This document shows, piece after piece, positions 7,850-16,704 of a DNA stretch of 64,000 nt. The position numbers were made by a program, and so were the translations under genes. The notes below the pieces were generated by a model that saw only the letters and a program-made list of their open reading frames with translations, ran no database searches and had not been told where the DNA came from. Origin of the DNA: Methanoregula sp. UBA154 (GTDB lineage Archaea; Halobacteriota; Methanomicrobia; Methanomicrobiales; Methanospirillaceae); contig DAPW01000016.1 in NCBI GenBank assembly GCA_002502245.1, positions 1 through 64,000 on the forward strand, given 5' to 3'. Position 1 is the first letter of the stretch. The number at the start of each line of letters is the position of its first letter.

Positions 7850-9466
7850 TTACGTCAGCCGGTGTACCGGTGCATTCAGTTTCACGAGCGTTCCGGTCAC
7901 CAGATCCCTCGCAGAAAGGCAGAGGTTCCGGTCGGGATCGATCGTGAACGTGCACTCAAAACGTGGTTCGCCCTTGCGGACCGGCGGGGTTGCAACCAGC
8001 AGGGTGGGCGAGCGCTCGTTGGCGTGCACGGCCTGCCCCTTCCCATCCGAATCCTGCGCCGGCCCGGCGAGCCGCACACCCCCGCCGGTGTCTGTGATCA
8101 GCTCCAGCAGAGGAGGTGAACCCCCGGCACTGCCCCCGATCTCATAGAGCGGGATGCCAAGATGGGTCTGGCCGTCGTAGGCGGCGCTGATCACGACCCG
8201 GGCCACCTGCCCGGCACTCGGGTAGCGGGTGCCGCTGTGCACGAGGAAGCGGTAGTGGTGTTCCTGCGTTGCGGAATCCCAGTAGCGCAGGGCATAGGAG
8301 CAGGCGATCCGGTCCTGCGCCGGGGCCGGGGCGGCATACCCCGCAGCCCCGCGGGCGATCGCATCCATGGGGTGGTCTGAAAAGAGTGTGGCCAGCGGGA
8401 ACCTCGACTGCACCAGGTCCTGAATGGCCGGGAGGGCACACCCGGCCCCAAGGAGGAGCACAGCCCGGACCCAGCTCTCATCCCAGCCCCGCATCCGCAT
8501 TGTGGAGAGCGCCCGGCCGATGCATTCATGGAATGACGGGATGACATCATGATCCGCCAGGCAGCGGTTGAGGTCAGCCGGAGTATAGACTGTAGTAAAG
8601 GTCTTCCCCGAAACGGAATCCTCGAGCCGGACCTCTTTTTCGCCGGTGACCGGGACCTGTTCCCGCAGCCGGACTGCCTCGTACTGGAGAGCCGGGAGGA
8701 GCCGGACCGCCCGCGGGTCGCTCTCCAGCAGCCGGAATTTTCCCAGAAGATCCTGCACGATCCAGCTGTCGAGTGCCCGGCAGCTGATCGATCCCGCAGC
8801 CCGCGCCAGCACCCGCAGGGCTTCCGGGTCGGCCGGGCGGTCCTCCGCCGCCAGCACAGCCACATCGAGGCCGGTCTCCGCAAAGGTGATGATAAGGAAC
8901 GGCTCCCGGGCCACCGGGGAGTACCCATAGCCTGCAGCAGCAGCCCGCTCCTCGTTTATCCACGAGCAGGACCCTGCACCGGCTGCCCGGGCAATCCGCT
9001 GCAGGAATTCCGGGTATGACGCAGGGGCATCCGGAGGCAGGGAAAAGACCAGGCCGGCGCCGGGATGCAGGCTCAGTGCCCGTACGAGGAGGGGAGTCAG
9101 AAAATTTGCAGCAGCCACCTCGTATCTCACCATCCGGCCGACCCCGGCAGGTACCTGCACCGGGCTCCTTTCGCAGAGATACCGGCGAAGCCAGCGGGCG
9201 GTGGCAGGAGAGCCTGCCGCTCCCCCGCGGAGGACCTCGTCGCCGGTCCGCATTGCTATCCCGTCCCGGTACTCGATGAGGGACGGAATGAGATGGACCG
9301 GGACGTCACCCACGGATGCCGGGAATTCCCGGGAGATCCCGGAGAATGCCAAAGTATGACACTCCAGACCCGGGCCACGTGCGGCGATCACGGTCGTGCC
9401 AATCCCGAAATCCACGCCGAGCCGCACCCCCCCCGGTTCACACTGCTGGTCAGCTGTCATCCTCAT
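7850..9466 (-). CDS. Divergent Hsp70/actin-fold ATPase-like protein
   Basis: About 538 aa. The N-terminus carries a degenerate Hsp70 phosphate-1 loop (GVDFGIGTT, about 18-26). INEERAAAAGYGY (about 170-182) replaces the canonical VNEPTAAALAYG. The phosphate-2 region (IITFAETGLDVAVL) lacks the usual GGG(T). An adenosine-like LLLGAGCALPAIQDLV segment and a beta-rich C-terminal part (about 395-538), like a substrate domain, follow. It is therefore an Hsp70 relative with altered nucleotide contacts. Translation is coupled to the WD40 gene: its stop and this start overlap as TGATG (9464-9468), and the next in-frame ATG (9458-9460) is also possible. Function unknown; the context suggests a chaperone-like part of the Ycf35/Ycf46-type system. 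Confidence 0.75.
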   Translation of the reverse strand: MRMTADQQCEPGGVRLGVDFGIGTTVIAARGPGLECHTLAFSGISREFPASVGDVPVHLIPSLIEYRDGIAMRTGDEVLRGGAAGSPATARWLRRYLCERSPVQVPAGVGRMVRYEVAAANFLTPLLVRALSLHPGAGLVFSLPPDAPASYPEFLQRIARAAGAGSCSWINEERAAAAGYGYSPVAREPFLIITFAETGLDVAVLAAEDRPADPEALRVLARAAGSISCRALDSWIVQDLLGKFRLLESDPRAVRLLPALQYEAVRLREQVPVTGEKEVRLEDSVSGKTFTTVYTPADLNRCLADHDVIPSFHECIGRALSTMRMRGWDESWVRAVLLLGAGCALPAIQDLVQSRFPLATLFSDHPMDAIARGAAGYAAPAPAQDRIACSYALRYWDSATQEHHYRFLVHSGTRYPSAGQVARVVISAAYDGQTHLGIPLYEIGGSAGGSPPLLELITDTGGGVRLAGPAQDSDGKGQAVHANERSPTLLVATPPVRKGEPRFECTFTIDPDRNLCLSARDLVTGTLVKLNAPVHRLT

Positions 9467-12255
9467 CACCCCACGATCTGGATATCATAGCACCCGGCCG
9501 TGCGTGACATTGGGCTGACCTCAATCTCGCCCCGGAAGCGGGCGGAAAGCATGGTACGGAGGAACGTCCATTGAGAATTTCCCGCGCCCGAACCCGCCAG
9601 CTCCACCTCCCGTGCGGCAGCAGGGATATCAGCAAGCGCGGCATGGACGAGGAAAGGCATGGGAGGCAGGGAGTGGAAGCGGCACACCCCGTCTCCGCCG
9701 GTGGTCACCAGGGTCCTGCCGTCCGGAAGGATTCCGATCCCGGTCACTGCGCCGGTATGGCAGGGAATGAACCGGATGAGGGTCTTCTCCGGCAGGGAGA
9801 AGAAGGCGCAGGTTCCGTGCCCGGACCCTGCAATGAGGGTGCAGCCATCCGGGGTGAAGGCAAGGGCGGTCACCTTCCACGGCAGTCCCGGCAGGTCTCC
9901 GGCGGGCGTCCCGTACGGGAGCCGCCAGAGCCGGACCCTCCCGTCTGCACTGCCGGCAGCAAGGAGTGTCTCGTCGGGCGAGAGCGCAACCGCGCTCACT
10001 TCAGCACAGGACTTCCCGAGCACCGCATACGCCTCCCCTTCTTCCGTATTCCAGAGCCGGACCGTTGTATCGTTGCTGCCGGTGACGAGCAGGGAACCGT
10101 CCCGCGAGACCGCACAACAGGTGACAACGCTCGTGTGCCCAAAAAGGGTCCGGAGGAGGTGTGCGTCCGGGACCCGGTAAATGCGGCACGCCCCGTCCCA
10201 GCCGCCCGTGACAAGCGATGATCCGTCCGGGAAGAAGGTACAGCACCGCTGCGATGTGGCGAGGGCCTCTGCTGCGGCGGCAAGACTCCCGTCGCGGAGC
10301 ATCCAGATCCGTACCGAGGCATCCGCCCCGGCGCTGGCAAGGTATCTGCCGTCGGGGCTCATCGCCGCTGCCCGGACCGATGGGGTATAGAGGTCGATCA
10401 TGCGGAGAAGGGTGCCGTCCGAACCATCGAGGACCCGTGCGATACCGTCGGCTGTTGCCGTGGCAAGAAGGTTCCCGGCCGGGCCGGCAAGGGCGGCGAT
10501 CGTTCCGGCGTGGGCGTCCAGTGTCCGCACAACCTCCCCCTCCGGGAGCCGCCAGAGCCGGGCAGTCCCGTCCCAGTTGACCGCGGCGAGCCGGGTGCCG
10601 TCCGGGCTGAGCGCACAGGCCGTGACCGGCTTTTTATCCCCCCCGCACTCCTTAACGAAATCCCCCCCGGGCATAAGGCATACGCGGACCTTGCCGTTCT
10701 GGAACCCGATGGCAAGGAGGCTCCCGCCTGCAACCGGAGAACAACAGGTGATATGGCGACGGGGGAACTGGAGGCAGGCTGCCGGGGCCGGTTCCCGCCA
10801 GCTCCAGCACCGGAGCGTCTGGTCGTCAGTCCCGATGGCAAACCACCCGCCCCCCGAAGACACGGCATGGCAGACTGCCCGCCCGGCAGAGCCGGTGAAC
10901 AAGCGGATGCTCTTTTCGGCCACAATATCCAGGAGAACGGGGTCCGCCTGTTCATACAGGACAAGAAGTTCCGTTCCTGCCGGGCTGAAGGTGAGGGCGC
11001 GGGCCGGGCTGCCCGTCCCGGAAAAGAGCCGCAGGGCGCTGTGCCCCCCGTGCCGGATCACCGAGACAGTGCCGTCGGCATGTCCGCACGCGACCGGAGA
11101 ACCGCCGGGGCCATGCGAAATGCAGGTGACCGGTGACGGGTGGACCCTGAGGGAACTGAGTTCCCGCCCGTTCGCGGCATCGAGCAGATGCAGGCTCCCC
11201 CCGTGATCCCCGATGAGTACAGAACGGCTGCAGGGTGAAACAGAACATGCGGGTGTTTCCCCGCTGCCTTCATACGACCAGATGCGGGAACGATCCTGCA
11301 TGCCGTACCCGTGAACCGTCCCGTCATCCCCGCCCGCGACAAGACAGGTATTATCGGCAGACAGCTCAAGGAAACGGATGGGGGTCGGGCCGTTGGAAAA
11401 TTCCGCAGCGGGCCCGGCCGACGCCGTGCGCCGGACGGTGATCACACCGTCCTGACACCCGGTCGCGAAGAGAGACCCGTCCGGCGAGAAGCAGAGACTG
11501 ACCACCTTCCCGGACGGTTTCCGGGCGGGGACCGGGGCATGCCCGACCGGCACCGGGTACATCCAGCGGTCCGGCAGGGCTGATGCGATATTGTTCCAGA
11601 GGAGCTGGTCATCACCCGCAGGTATCCACCCCGCTCCCTTCAGTGCAGTGATGGCAGTGACCGCAAGGGGGACCGGTGCGAGCACTGCAAGAAGCCAGAG
11701 ATCGTCCCACTGCTGCCCGCTGGTAAGACCGGTGATAATGATGTCCCATTCATCGTAGGTCCATCTGCCGGCATGCTGCGTGACATTCGTGCCGGTAAGT
11801 GCCCGGGCAAGCACGTTGCAGGTACCGTTAGTACGGGCTGCGCCGCGGACCCGTGCCCGGATCGGCGCGGGTGCTCCTGCATAACCGGCGGCAAGGAGCG
11901 GGAGATACTGCGGACCAGGCCCCGGGTTTGGAGGTTCGCCAGTGCAGAAACCGTACAGTGCCTGCTCATCGGGAGCTGCAGGGAGGTACCGGCATTCCTG
12001 TGCCAGTGCCAGAAGCACGGGATTATCGCGCAGGAGGGTTTCCCGGCAAAGAGTGCCAGCCTGTTCCGGTGAGACAAGGGATCGGAGCCCCATGCCGGCG
12101 ATGGTGCGGGCTCCGGTATCGGCCGCGGTACAAAAGAACGCTGCCAGCTCCTCTACGGCAGGCAGATCCCCGGCTGCTGCCCGGCGGGCAGCCTGCTGTA
12201 CCGACCTTCGATACAGCAACGGGCTGATGAGGGGGAGGTGACCGCAGGACTTCAT
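9466..12255 (-). CDS. WD40-repeat protein, about 14-15 blades with helical N-terminal domain
   Basis: 929 aa from ATG 12255 (an in-frame extension to 12387 overlaps the AAA gene and is rejected). Residues 1 to about 265 are helical and Ala/Leu-rich, possibly HEAT- or TPR-like. From about 270 to 905 I count 14-15 WD40 repeats of about 42 residues, for example SLCFSPDGSLFATGCQDG, ACALSPDGTRLAAVNWDG, AAMSPDGRYLASAGADAS, CAVSRDGSLLVTGSNDTT and ALSPDETLLAAGSADG. That is enough for two seven-bladed propellers. No enzyme motif is seen, so a scaffold or substrate-binding role is the simplest reading. Starts 4 bases after the AAA+ stop and overlaps the next gene by one base. Confidence 0.85.
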   Translation of the reverse strand: MKSCGHLPLISPLLYRRSVQQAARRAAAGDLPAVEELAAFFCTAADTGARTIAGMGLRSLVSPEQAGTLCRETLLRDNPVLLALAQECRYLPAAPDEQALYGFCTGEPPNPGPGPQYLPLLAAGYAGAPAPIRARVRGAARTNGTCNVLARALTGTNVTQHAGRWTYDEWDIIITGLTSGQQWDDLWLLAVLAPVPLAVTAITALKGAGWIPAGDDQLLWNNIASALPDRWMYPVPVGHAPVPARKPSGKVVSLCFSPDGSLFATGCQDGVITVRRTASAGPAAEFSNGPTPIRFLELSADNTCLVAGGDDGTVHGYGMQDRSRIWSYEGSGETPACSVSPCSRSVLIGDHGGSLHLLDAANGRELSSLRVHPSPVTCISHGPGGSPVACGHADGTVSVIRHGGHSALRLFSGTGSPARALTFSPAGTELLVLYEQADPVLLDIVAEKSIRLFTGSAGRAVCHAVSSGGGWFAIGTDDQTLRCWSWREPAPAACLQFPRRHITCCSPVAGGSLLAIGFQNGKVRVCLMPGGDFVKECGGDKKPVTACALSPDGTRLAAVNWDGTARLWRLPEGEVVRTLDAHAGTIAALAGPAGNLLATATADGIARVLDGSDGTLLRMIDLYTPSVRAAAMSPDGRYLASAGADASVRIWMLRDGSLAAAAEALATSQRCCTFFPDGSSLVTGGWDGACRIYRVPDAHLLRTLFGHTSVVTCCAVSRDGSLLVTGSNDTTVRLWNTEEGEAYAVLGKSCAEVSAVALSPDETLLAAGSADGRVRLWRLPYGTPAGDLPGLPWKVTALAFTPDGCTLIAGSGHGTCAFFSLPEKTLIRFIPCHTGAVTGIGILPDGRTLVTTGGDGVCRFHSLPPMPFLVHAALADIPAAAREVELAGSGAGNSQWTFLRTMLSARFRGEIEVSPMSRTAGCYDIQIVG

Positions 12256-12259
12256 GTAA

Positions 12260-13828
12260 TCACGTCCTGACGGGGTCAAAGGTCTCGAGCGCAATGGTCT
12301 TCTGCCCGGCCGGGATCTCCGGGCGGGTGGACGGGCGGGACGCGGAGACCGCCCGCCCTTCCGCGAGATATGCCCGGAGCGAGGCAACCGTCTCCCGCTG
12401 GGAGATCGAGAGCGGCACCTGGTTCCGGATACAGGTGAGGATATCTTCGCTCGTCACCCGCCGCATATCCTCATTGAAGGCAAGGTACATCGCGTCGATC
12501 ACGGTCTGCTCGATCTCAGCTCCCACACAGCCCTCGCTCTCCCGCGCCAGCCGGTCGAGGTCGTAGTCGGCAGGGACGCACTTGCGTTTCTTTAAGTGGA
12601 CCGCAAAGATCTCGCGGCGCTCGGCGGTGCTCGGCAGGTCTAAAAAGAAGATCTCGTCAAACCGCCCTTTCCGCAACAGTTCCGGGGGGAGCGCGGCAAT
12701 GTTATTGGCAGTTGCCACCACAAAGCAGGGCGCTGTCTTATCCTGCATCCATGTCAGGAGGTGGGCAAAGACCCGCTGGCTCGTGCCGGCATCGCCGCTC
12801 CCGAAGGCAAACGCCTTCTCGATCTCGTCCACCCAGAGGATGCAGGGGGCGATCGTCTCGGCAAGGGAGAGTGCCCGCCGCGTGCGTTCCTCGGACTCCC
12901 CGACCAGGCTCCCGAAGAGGGCGCCCACGTCAAGGCGGAGGAGCGGCAGGTGCCAGAGATCGGCGATCATCTTTGCCGTCAGGCTCTTCCCGGTCCCCGG
13001 GATGCCGATCAGGGCGATCCCTTTGGGGGACGGAAGGCCATAGTCCCGCGCCTCCTCGGTAAAGGCCCGCTCGCGGAGGCGGAGCCAGTCTTTCAGGACG
13101 AGGAGCCCGCCGACATTATCCGGGGTCTCGGTGAGGCTGTAGAACTCAAGGGCATCCGACTGGGAGAGGATGTCCTTTTTATCGGCGATGATGGTGTCGA
13201 TGTCGGTATCGTCAAGCGTCCCTTTGGTCACTATTGCCTTTGCAAAGGAGCGGCGGGCCTGGTTTAAGGTCATGCCAAGCGCTGCCTGGATGATCTTCTC
13301 CTTTCCTGCCTTCGAGAGTGTGTGGGAAATCCCGCTCGTTGCAAGGAGGAGATCGAGGTCTGCGGAGAGCTCGGCAGCCCCGGGTGGCGGGAAGTGGACG
13401 AGTACCGCCTCGTCCCGGATCTCTTCCGGTACCCGCTGGACCGGCGTAACAATCACCATCGAACGGCGGTTGTACCGGAACTTCTGGGAGAAGTTCCGGA
13501 TCCGGCGCTTCACCTGCGGGTTGTTCCAGTACTCGTGGAAGTCTTTTAAGACGATCACCGCGTTCTCATCGGTCTTCTGGATATCGTCAAGTGCCGCGAG
13601 CGGGTCGCGGGACTGGGTGTGGAAGTTCCGGTTCCCGGCAATGACCGAGAAGCCATCCACGGAGTCCCAGGTAACGCACTGTCGGGGCGGGTCCCAGGTG
13701 TCGCAGACCTCCTGTATCTTCGAGACCACGCGCTCTTCCTCAGGGGTCATCACCACGATGAGGGTGACCCGCGCCCGGAGCGAGACATTCAGTTTTCTTG
13801 AGAAGTCAGGCTCCTGGTACTGCATCAT
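12260..13828 (-). CDS. Ycf46-like AAA+ ATPase
   Basis: 522 aa. An N-terminal domain of about 225 residues (contains VIVLKDFHEYWNNPQVKRRIRNF) is followed by ETPDNVGGLLVLKDWL and YGLPSPKGIALIGIPGTGKS, with Walker A GIPGTGKS at about 275-282, Walker B ILWVDE (about 330-335), sensor-1 region VATANN, arginine finger region LRKGRFDE and a C-terminal lid. This order matches the chloroplast/cyanobacterial Ycf46 family of unknown function. ATG 13828 and ATG 13825 both overlap the DUF1257 stop (ATGATGA-type coupling), and GGAGGTG lies just upstream. It is the obvious energy-consuming partner of the neighbouring DUF1257, WD40 and Hsp70-like proteins. Confidence 0.88.
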   Translation of the reverse strand: MMQYQEPDFSRKLNVSLRARVTLIVVMTPEEERVVSKIQEVCDTWDPPRQCVTWDSVDGFSVIAGNRNFHTQSRDPLAALDDIQKTDENAVIVLKDFHEYWNNPQVKRRIRNFSQKFRYNRRSMVIVTPVQRVPEEIRDEAVLVHFPPPGAAELSADLDLLLATSGISHTLSKAGKEKIIQAALGMTLNQARRSFAKAIVTKGTLDDTDIDTIIADKKDILSQSDALEFYSLTETPDNVGGLLVLKDWLRLRERAFTEEARDYGLPSPKGIALIGIPGTGKSLTAKMIADLWHLPLLRLDVGALFGSLVGESEERTRRALSLAETIAPCILWVDEIEKAFAFGSGDAGTSQRVFAHLLTWMQDKTAPCFVVATANNIAALPPELLRKGRFDEIFFLDLPSTAERREIFAVHLKKRKCVPADYDLDRLARESEGCVGAEIEQTVIDAMYLAFNEDMRRVTSEDILTCIRNQVPLSISQRETVASLRAYLAEGRAVSASRPSTRPEIPAGQKTIALETFDPVRT

Positions 13829-14223
13829 GCCCACCTCCGCACAACGATCCGCAGCGTCCCGTCCTGCTCGCTGGTCTCTGAAACAACCTCGAACCCGTCA
13901 AGGGCAGCCTGCTCGAGGACCATCTTCTTTGCATACTCCTTCTGGATCGCGTCGGCCTGCCCGGCAAGCTCCTGCGTGATCTTCCGCTCGTCGGCCCCGG
14001 CCACGCCCCACCAGTCCGCTATCAGGTCATAGGCGCCGTCCGGGCTTTTTACGAAACCGAGACCATAGCCCTTCGCTGTCTTCACCGCGATATCCACCTC
14101 ATGCTCACCGTGGTGGCCTCTGATGACCGTATCGGTCTCGACCTCGTACCCGAGGTTGCTGAGGCAGGCGATGAGTGCCTCACGGTGCCGGAACTGCGTC
14201 CTGACCCGGCTGTAGTGCGACAT
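13825..14223 (-). CDS. DUF1257 (Ycf35-like) protein
   Basis: 132 aa. Starts MSHYSRVRTQFRHREALIACL, close to the standard Ycf35/DUF1257 opening MSHFSxIKTxIxxxxxLxxAL, and keeps the family length. Mixed alpha/beta with no visible catalytic or metal site. Start at ATG 14223, one base after the stop of the radical-SAM gene. The longer in-frame start (14370) lies inside that gene and is rejected. DUF1257, DUF2997 and a Ycf46-like ATPase recur together in cyanobacteria and other bacteria; finding all three in a methanogen supports a shared unknown function. Confidence 0.88.
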   Translation of the reverse strand: MSHYSRVRTQFRHREALIACLSNLGYEVETDTVIRGHHGEHEVDIAVKTAKGYGLGFVKSPDGAYDLIADWWGVAGADERKITQELAGQADAIQKEYAKKMVLEQAALDGFEVVSETSEQDGTLRIVVRRWA

Positions 14224-14224
14224 C

Positions 14225-14833
14225 TCAGGCACCCCTGCAGCGCAATGCGAGCTGCGCAATGAGCGCCGGTGCCGGAAAACCGGTGGCAGTGATAGTACCG
14301 TCCGGCGCAATCGTGAACTCGGTCCGGCAGCGGGCGGTTCGCGCCCGCGTTGCACGATGGGGGATGGCAATCCTCATGCCGAGCGTGATCGCCTGCTGGT
14401 TTGAAGAGCCTTTGAGCGGGTCGGGCTTTGCCAGGCCGGCAATATAGGGGCCGGCAATAAGGAGATCGGTAACCGCGAGGAGCGCCGGCCATGCGGGATC
14501 ATGCCCTTCTGCAAGCTGTTCAGCGGTATAGCCGGTATAGGTTACGACGCTCAGGCCGGCAGCGCGGAGCCGTTCTCCCAGTGCGGCGAGCGGGCCGGCC
14601 TGCGCAAACGGTTCGCCGCCCGAGAAGGTGACACCGTCGATGCCCCCCAGGGACAGGATAGTGCCGGCAAGGGTGTCAACCGGGATCAGGGTTGCAGGAG
14701 AGAAGGGCTGGAACGGCTTGTTGAAGCACCCCTCACAGCGGTGAGGGCAGCCCTGGACCCAGACAACGGTCCGGGTGCCGGGACCGTTCACCTCAGACCG
14801 TGCGAGAAAACCCGCAAGGTTGAGCACACGCAT
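14225..14833 (-). CDS. Radical SAM activase-like protein (NrdG-type, 4Fe-4S single cluster)
   Basis: 202 aa. It has VNGPGTRTVVWVQGC, the CX3CX2C cluster motif (C29, C33, C36), TFSGGEPFAQ (the GGE SAM-binding motif), and SVVTYTGYTAEQL. This is the short activating-enzyme class that uses SAM and a [4Fe-4S] cluster to make a glycyl radical or a related modification. No glycyl-radical enzyme is nearby, so its target may be a protein of this locus. The family usually begins a few residues before LNLAGFL, which favours ATG 14833; ATG 14872 behind GGCGG would add 13 residues. First gene of the locus. Confidence 0.82.
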   Translation of the reverse strand: MRVLNLAGFLARSEVNGPGTRTVVWVQGCPHRCEGCFNKPFQPFSPATLIPVDTLAGTILSLGGIDGVTFSGGEPFAQAGPLAALGERLRAAGLSVVTYTGYTAEQLAEGHDPAWPALLAVTDLLIAGPYIAGLAKPDPLKGSSNQQAITLGMRIAIPHRATRARTARCRTEFTIAPDGTITATGFPAPALIAQLALRCRGA

Positions 14834-15324
14834 CGGTCGGCATCCGTGTTCGTTGTTCGGGAGCACCATCATTTTCCGCCTTTTTTTGTGGTGGCTGAAG
14901 TAACAATTCCGGTGTGGGGACGGATCTCTCTCTTTGGTAGGCCCGTATAATCCCGGAATGAGGTCACCCGCGGGGACGTGCAATCAGGCATACTTAGAGG
15001 ATACGATCTGACTATACAAATTCGATTTATCCCCTCTTAAACGCATTGCTCCCCGATTTGCAGGTATTTCTTTTGTAATTCCTATGAATTACCGGGTGGC
15101 CGGTTTCTTTGAGATCCGGCCTGCTGCCCGCATATCCCCGCGCCATTTTAAAAAACCGGAGAATGTTCATGCGATCTTTATGGCCTGCTCTTCCGTGCCG
15201 GAACCGCCAGTCATCTATGCGGGACAGAAAAAATATGTTTTTCTGACGCGTTCGGGACCCAGACCCGCCACCGGGGCATCCCCCGTTGCGATGACGCTTC
15301 AGGGGCAGTCAGGATTTCCCATGA

Positions 15325-15412
15325 AAATTGCATGAAACAAATGTGATTTTTGGATTCTTTACTCTCTCAATAATTTGCGATGAACGCCCCCGCGGCGGTC
15401 AATAACCGGGAG
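15325..15412. repeat. Dispersed repeat, family R3 copy a
   Basis: Aligns with 43617-43730. Shared blocks are ATGAAAATTG(C/A)ATGAA, GATTCTTTAC, TCATTATnTG or TCAATAATTTG, GATGAACGCC, CGCGGCGG and TCAATnn. Copy b has an extra GC-rich insertion. It ends 20 bases before an R2 copy. Confidence 0.65.
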
Positions 15413-15432
15413 CATTTTGGAAAACACACAAA

Positions 15433-15510
15433 CTGCCCCGCCGTGCCCCGAGAGGGGCCCTGAGGCGGGGAGCCCTCATATCTGCGATTTTCATGGTTCC
15501 GGTGTGAACT
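15433..15510. repeat. Dispersed repeat, family R2 copy b
   Basis: Second copy of the 43-137 repeat, same orientation, with the same nested CCCCGCC/GGCGGGG hairpin. The block GTGTGAAC near the end is kept in both. Confidence 0.7.
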
Positions 15511-15684
15511 GATAAAGTTCATGCCCGTTTCTCAGGAGCTCAATGGCGTTCGTCGCAACTGCGCCCCGTCCTTCCTGACAGAGAAACTGGTGGCGCACGA
15601 GGGGAGCATTTCTCAGGTGCCCGTTCATCATTCCCGCTCAACCCCCGCCGGCATTATAATCTTCCGGGCTCAATAGATCAGGCA

Positions 15685-16695
15685 GTGAAGGCGACATTTG
15701 ACGGTGCCACGGTACGCACGGGAAAAGACGGGAAAATCCTCTACGACCAGAGCGGGTACGGCCGGCCGGACGGTGACGGCCTCCGACTCTCCCCGCAGGA
15801 GGCCCTCTACCTGCTGCACCGCCAGAAGATCGAGGTGCCGGGCTGCACGTTCGACACCCTCTTTTCAGCATTTGCCAAACAGCCCGGCTTTACGCGGAGT
15901 TTTCTCGTGTACCGCGACCTCCGCGAGCGGGGGTACGTGGTCCAGACCGGGCCGCATGACTTCCGCGTCTTCCGGCGCGGCGAGAAGCCGGGGAAGGGCG
16001 AGTCCCTCTACCTGGTCCGCGTCCTCTCGGAACGGGACCCGATCCGGTTCGGAACGCTCATCGAAGAGGTGATGGCCTCCCGGAATATGCGCAAGCAGTA
16101 TGTCCTCGCTGTGGTGGACGATGAGGACGAGCTCACCTACTACGAGATCAAGCTCCAGAAACTGGCCGATGCCGGTACCGCCCTGCCGGTGCTCGGCCGG
16201 CATGACGCGGTGCTGGTGGGAAAGTCCGCCATGGTCAGGACACCGCCGGGCTCCGATCTCGAGAGGGCAGGGTACGGCAAACGGCTCGATCCCGAACGCC
16301 TCATCCTCGCCCCCGTTGAACTGCTCTTCCTGATGACGAAGGGGACGATCCGGCTCACGCGGGGGACAGAGACCGTGAACCCGTCAGGATTCCTCGCCAC
16401 CGCAGGAGATACCGACCAGGAGCTGGCCATAAAAATTGCGGTATATACCGAGCTCCGCTCGCACGATTATTCGCCACGCACCGGCTACAAATTCGGCCAC
16501 CACTTCCGGGTCTACTGCGGAACGTCCGTCCACTCCGACCTGCTCGTCCACGCCGTGGAAAAAGAGGCAGCCCTCCCGATGAGCATCATCTCCCGCTCCG
16601 TGCGTCTGGCGCACAGTGTCAAAAAGAAGATGTTCTTTGGCGCCGTACATTCCTCAGGAATCCAGTTCGTCGAATTCGCGCGAATCAAGCTGTGA
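15685..16695 (+). CDS. endA: tRNA-splicing endonuclease, two-domain archaeal form
   Basis: 336 aa, the length of the tandem-duplicated (alpha2-dimer) archaeal EndA. The C-terminal catalytic half has the Tyr in GYKFGHHF, the His in the same stretch (HFRVYCG, with SDLLVHAV following) and the Lys in LAHSVKKKMFF, the Y-H-K triad for cutting at the bulge-helix-bulge of pre-tRNA. The N-terminal half keeps the fold but not the triad. Start is GTG 15685. A TATA-like CATTATAAT (15652-15660) about 26 bases upstream fits a nearly leaderless transcript. First gene of an operon with trpS (9-base gap), pheS and pheT. Confidence 0.93.
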   Translation: MKATFDGATVRTGKDGKILYDQSGYGRPDGDGLRLSPQEALYLLHRQKIEVPGCTFDTLFSAFAKQPGFTRSFLVYRDLRERGYVVQTGPHDFRVFRRGEKPGKGESLYLVRVLSERDPIRFGTLIEEVMASRNMRKQYVLAVVDDEDELTYYEIKLQKLADAGTALPVLGRHDAVLVGKSAMVRTPPGSDLERAGYGKRLDPERLILAPVELLFLMTKGTIRLTRGTETVNPSGFLATAGDTDQELAIKIAVYTELRSHDYSPRTGYKFGHHFRVYCGTSVHSDLLVHAVEKEAALPMSIISRSVRLAHSVKKKMFFGAVHSSGIQFVEFARIKL

Positions 16696-16704
16696 GCTTT
16701 TACC

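Larger units (their letters stand above)
14834..15684. other. Intergenic region with repeats R3 and R2
   Basis: About 850 bases between the divergent radical-SAM gene and endA. It holds an AT-rich stretch (about 15012-15035) that could promote the radical-SAM operon, repeat R3 copy a (15325-15412) and repeat R2 copy b (15433-15510). The only frame of note (15084-15335, +) has no ribosome binding site and no recognisable product. Confidence 0.6.

Noticed and set aside
15084..15335. 83-codon frame between the radical SAM gene and endA
   Set aside because: No ribosome binding site, and no recognisable product; sits between repeats.
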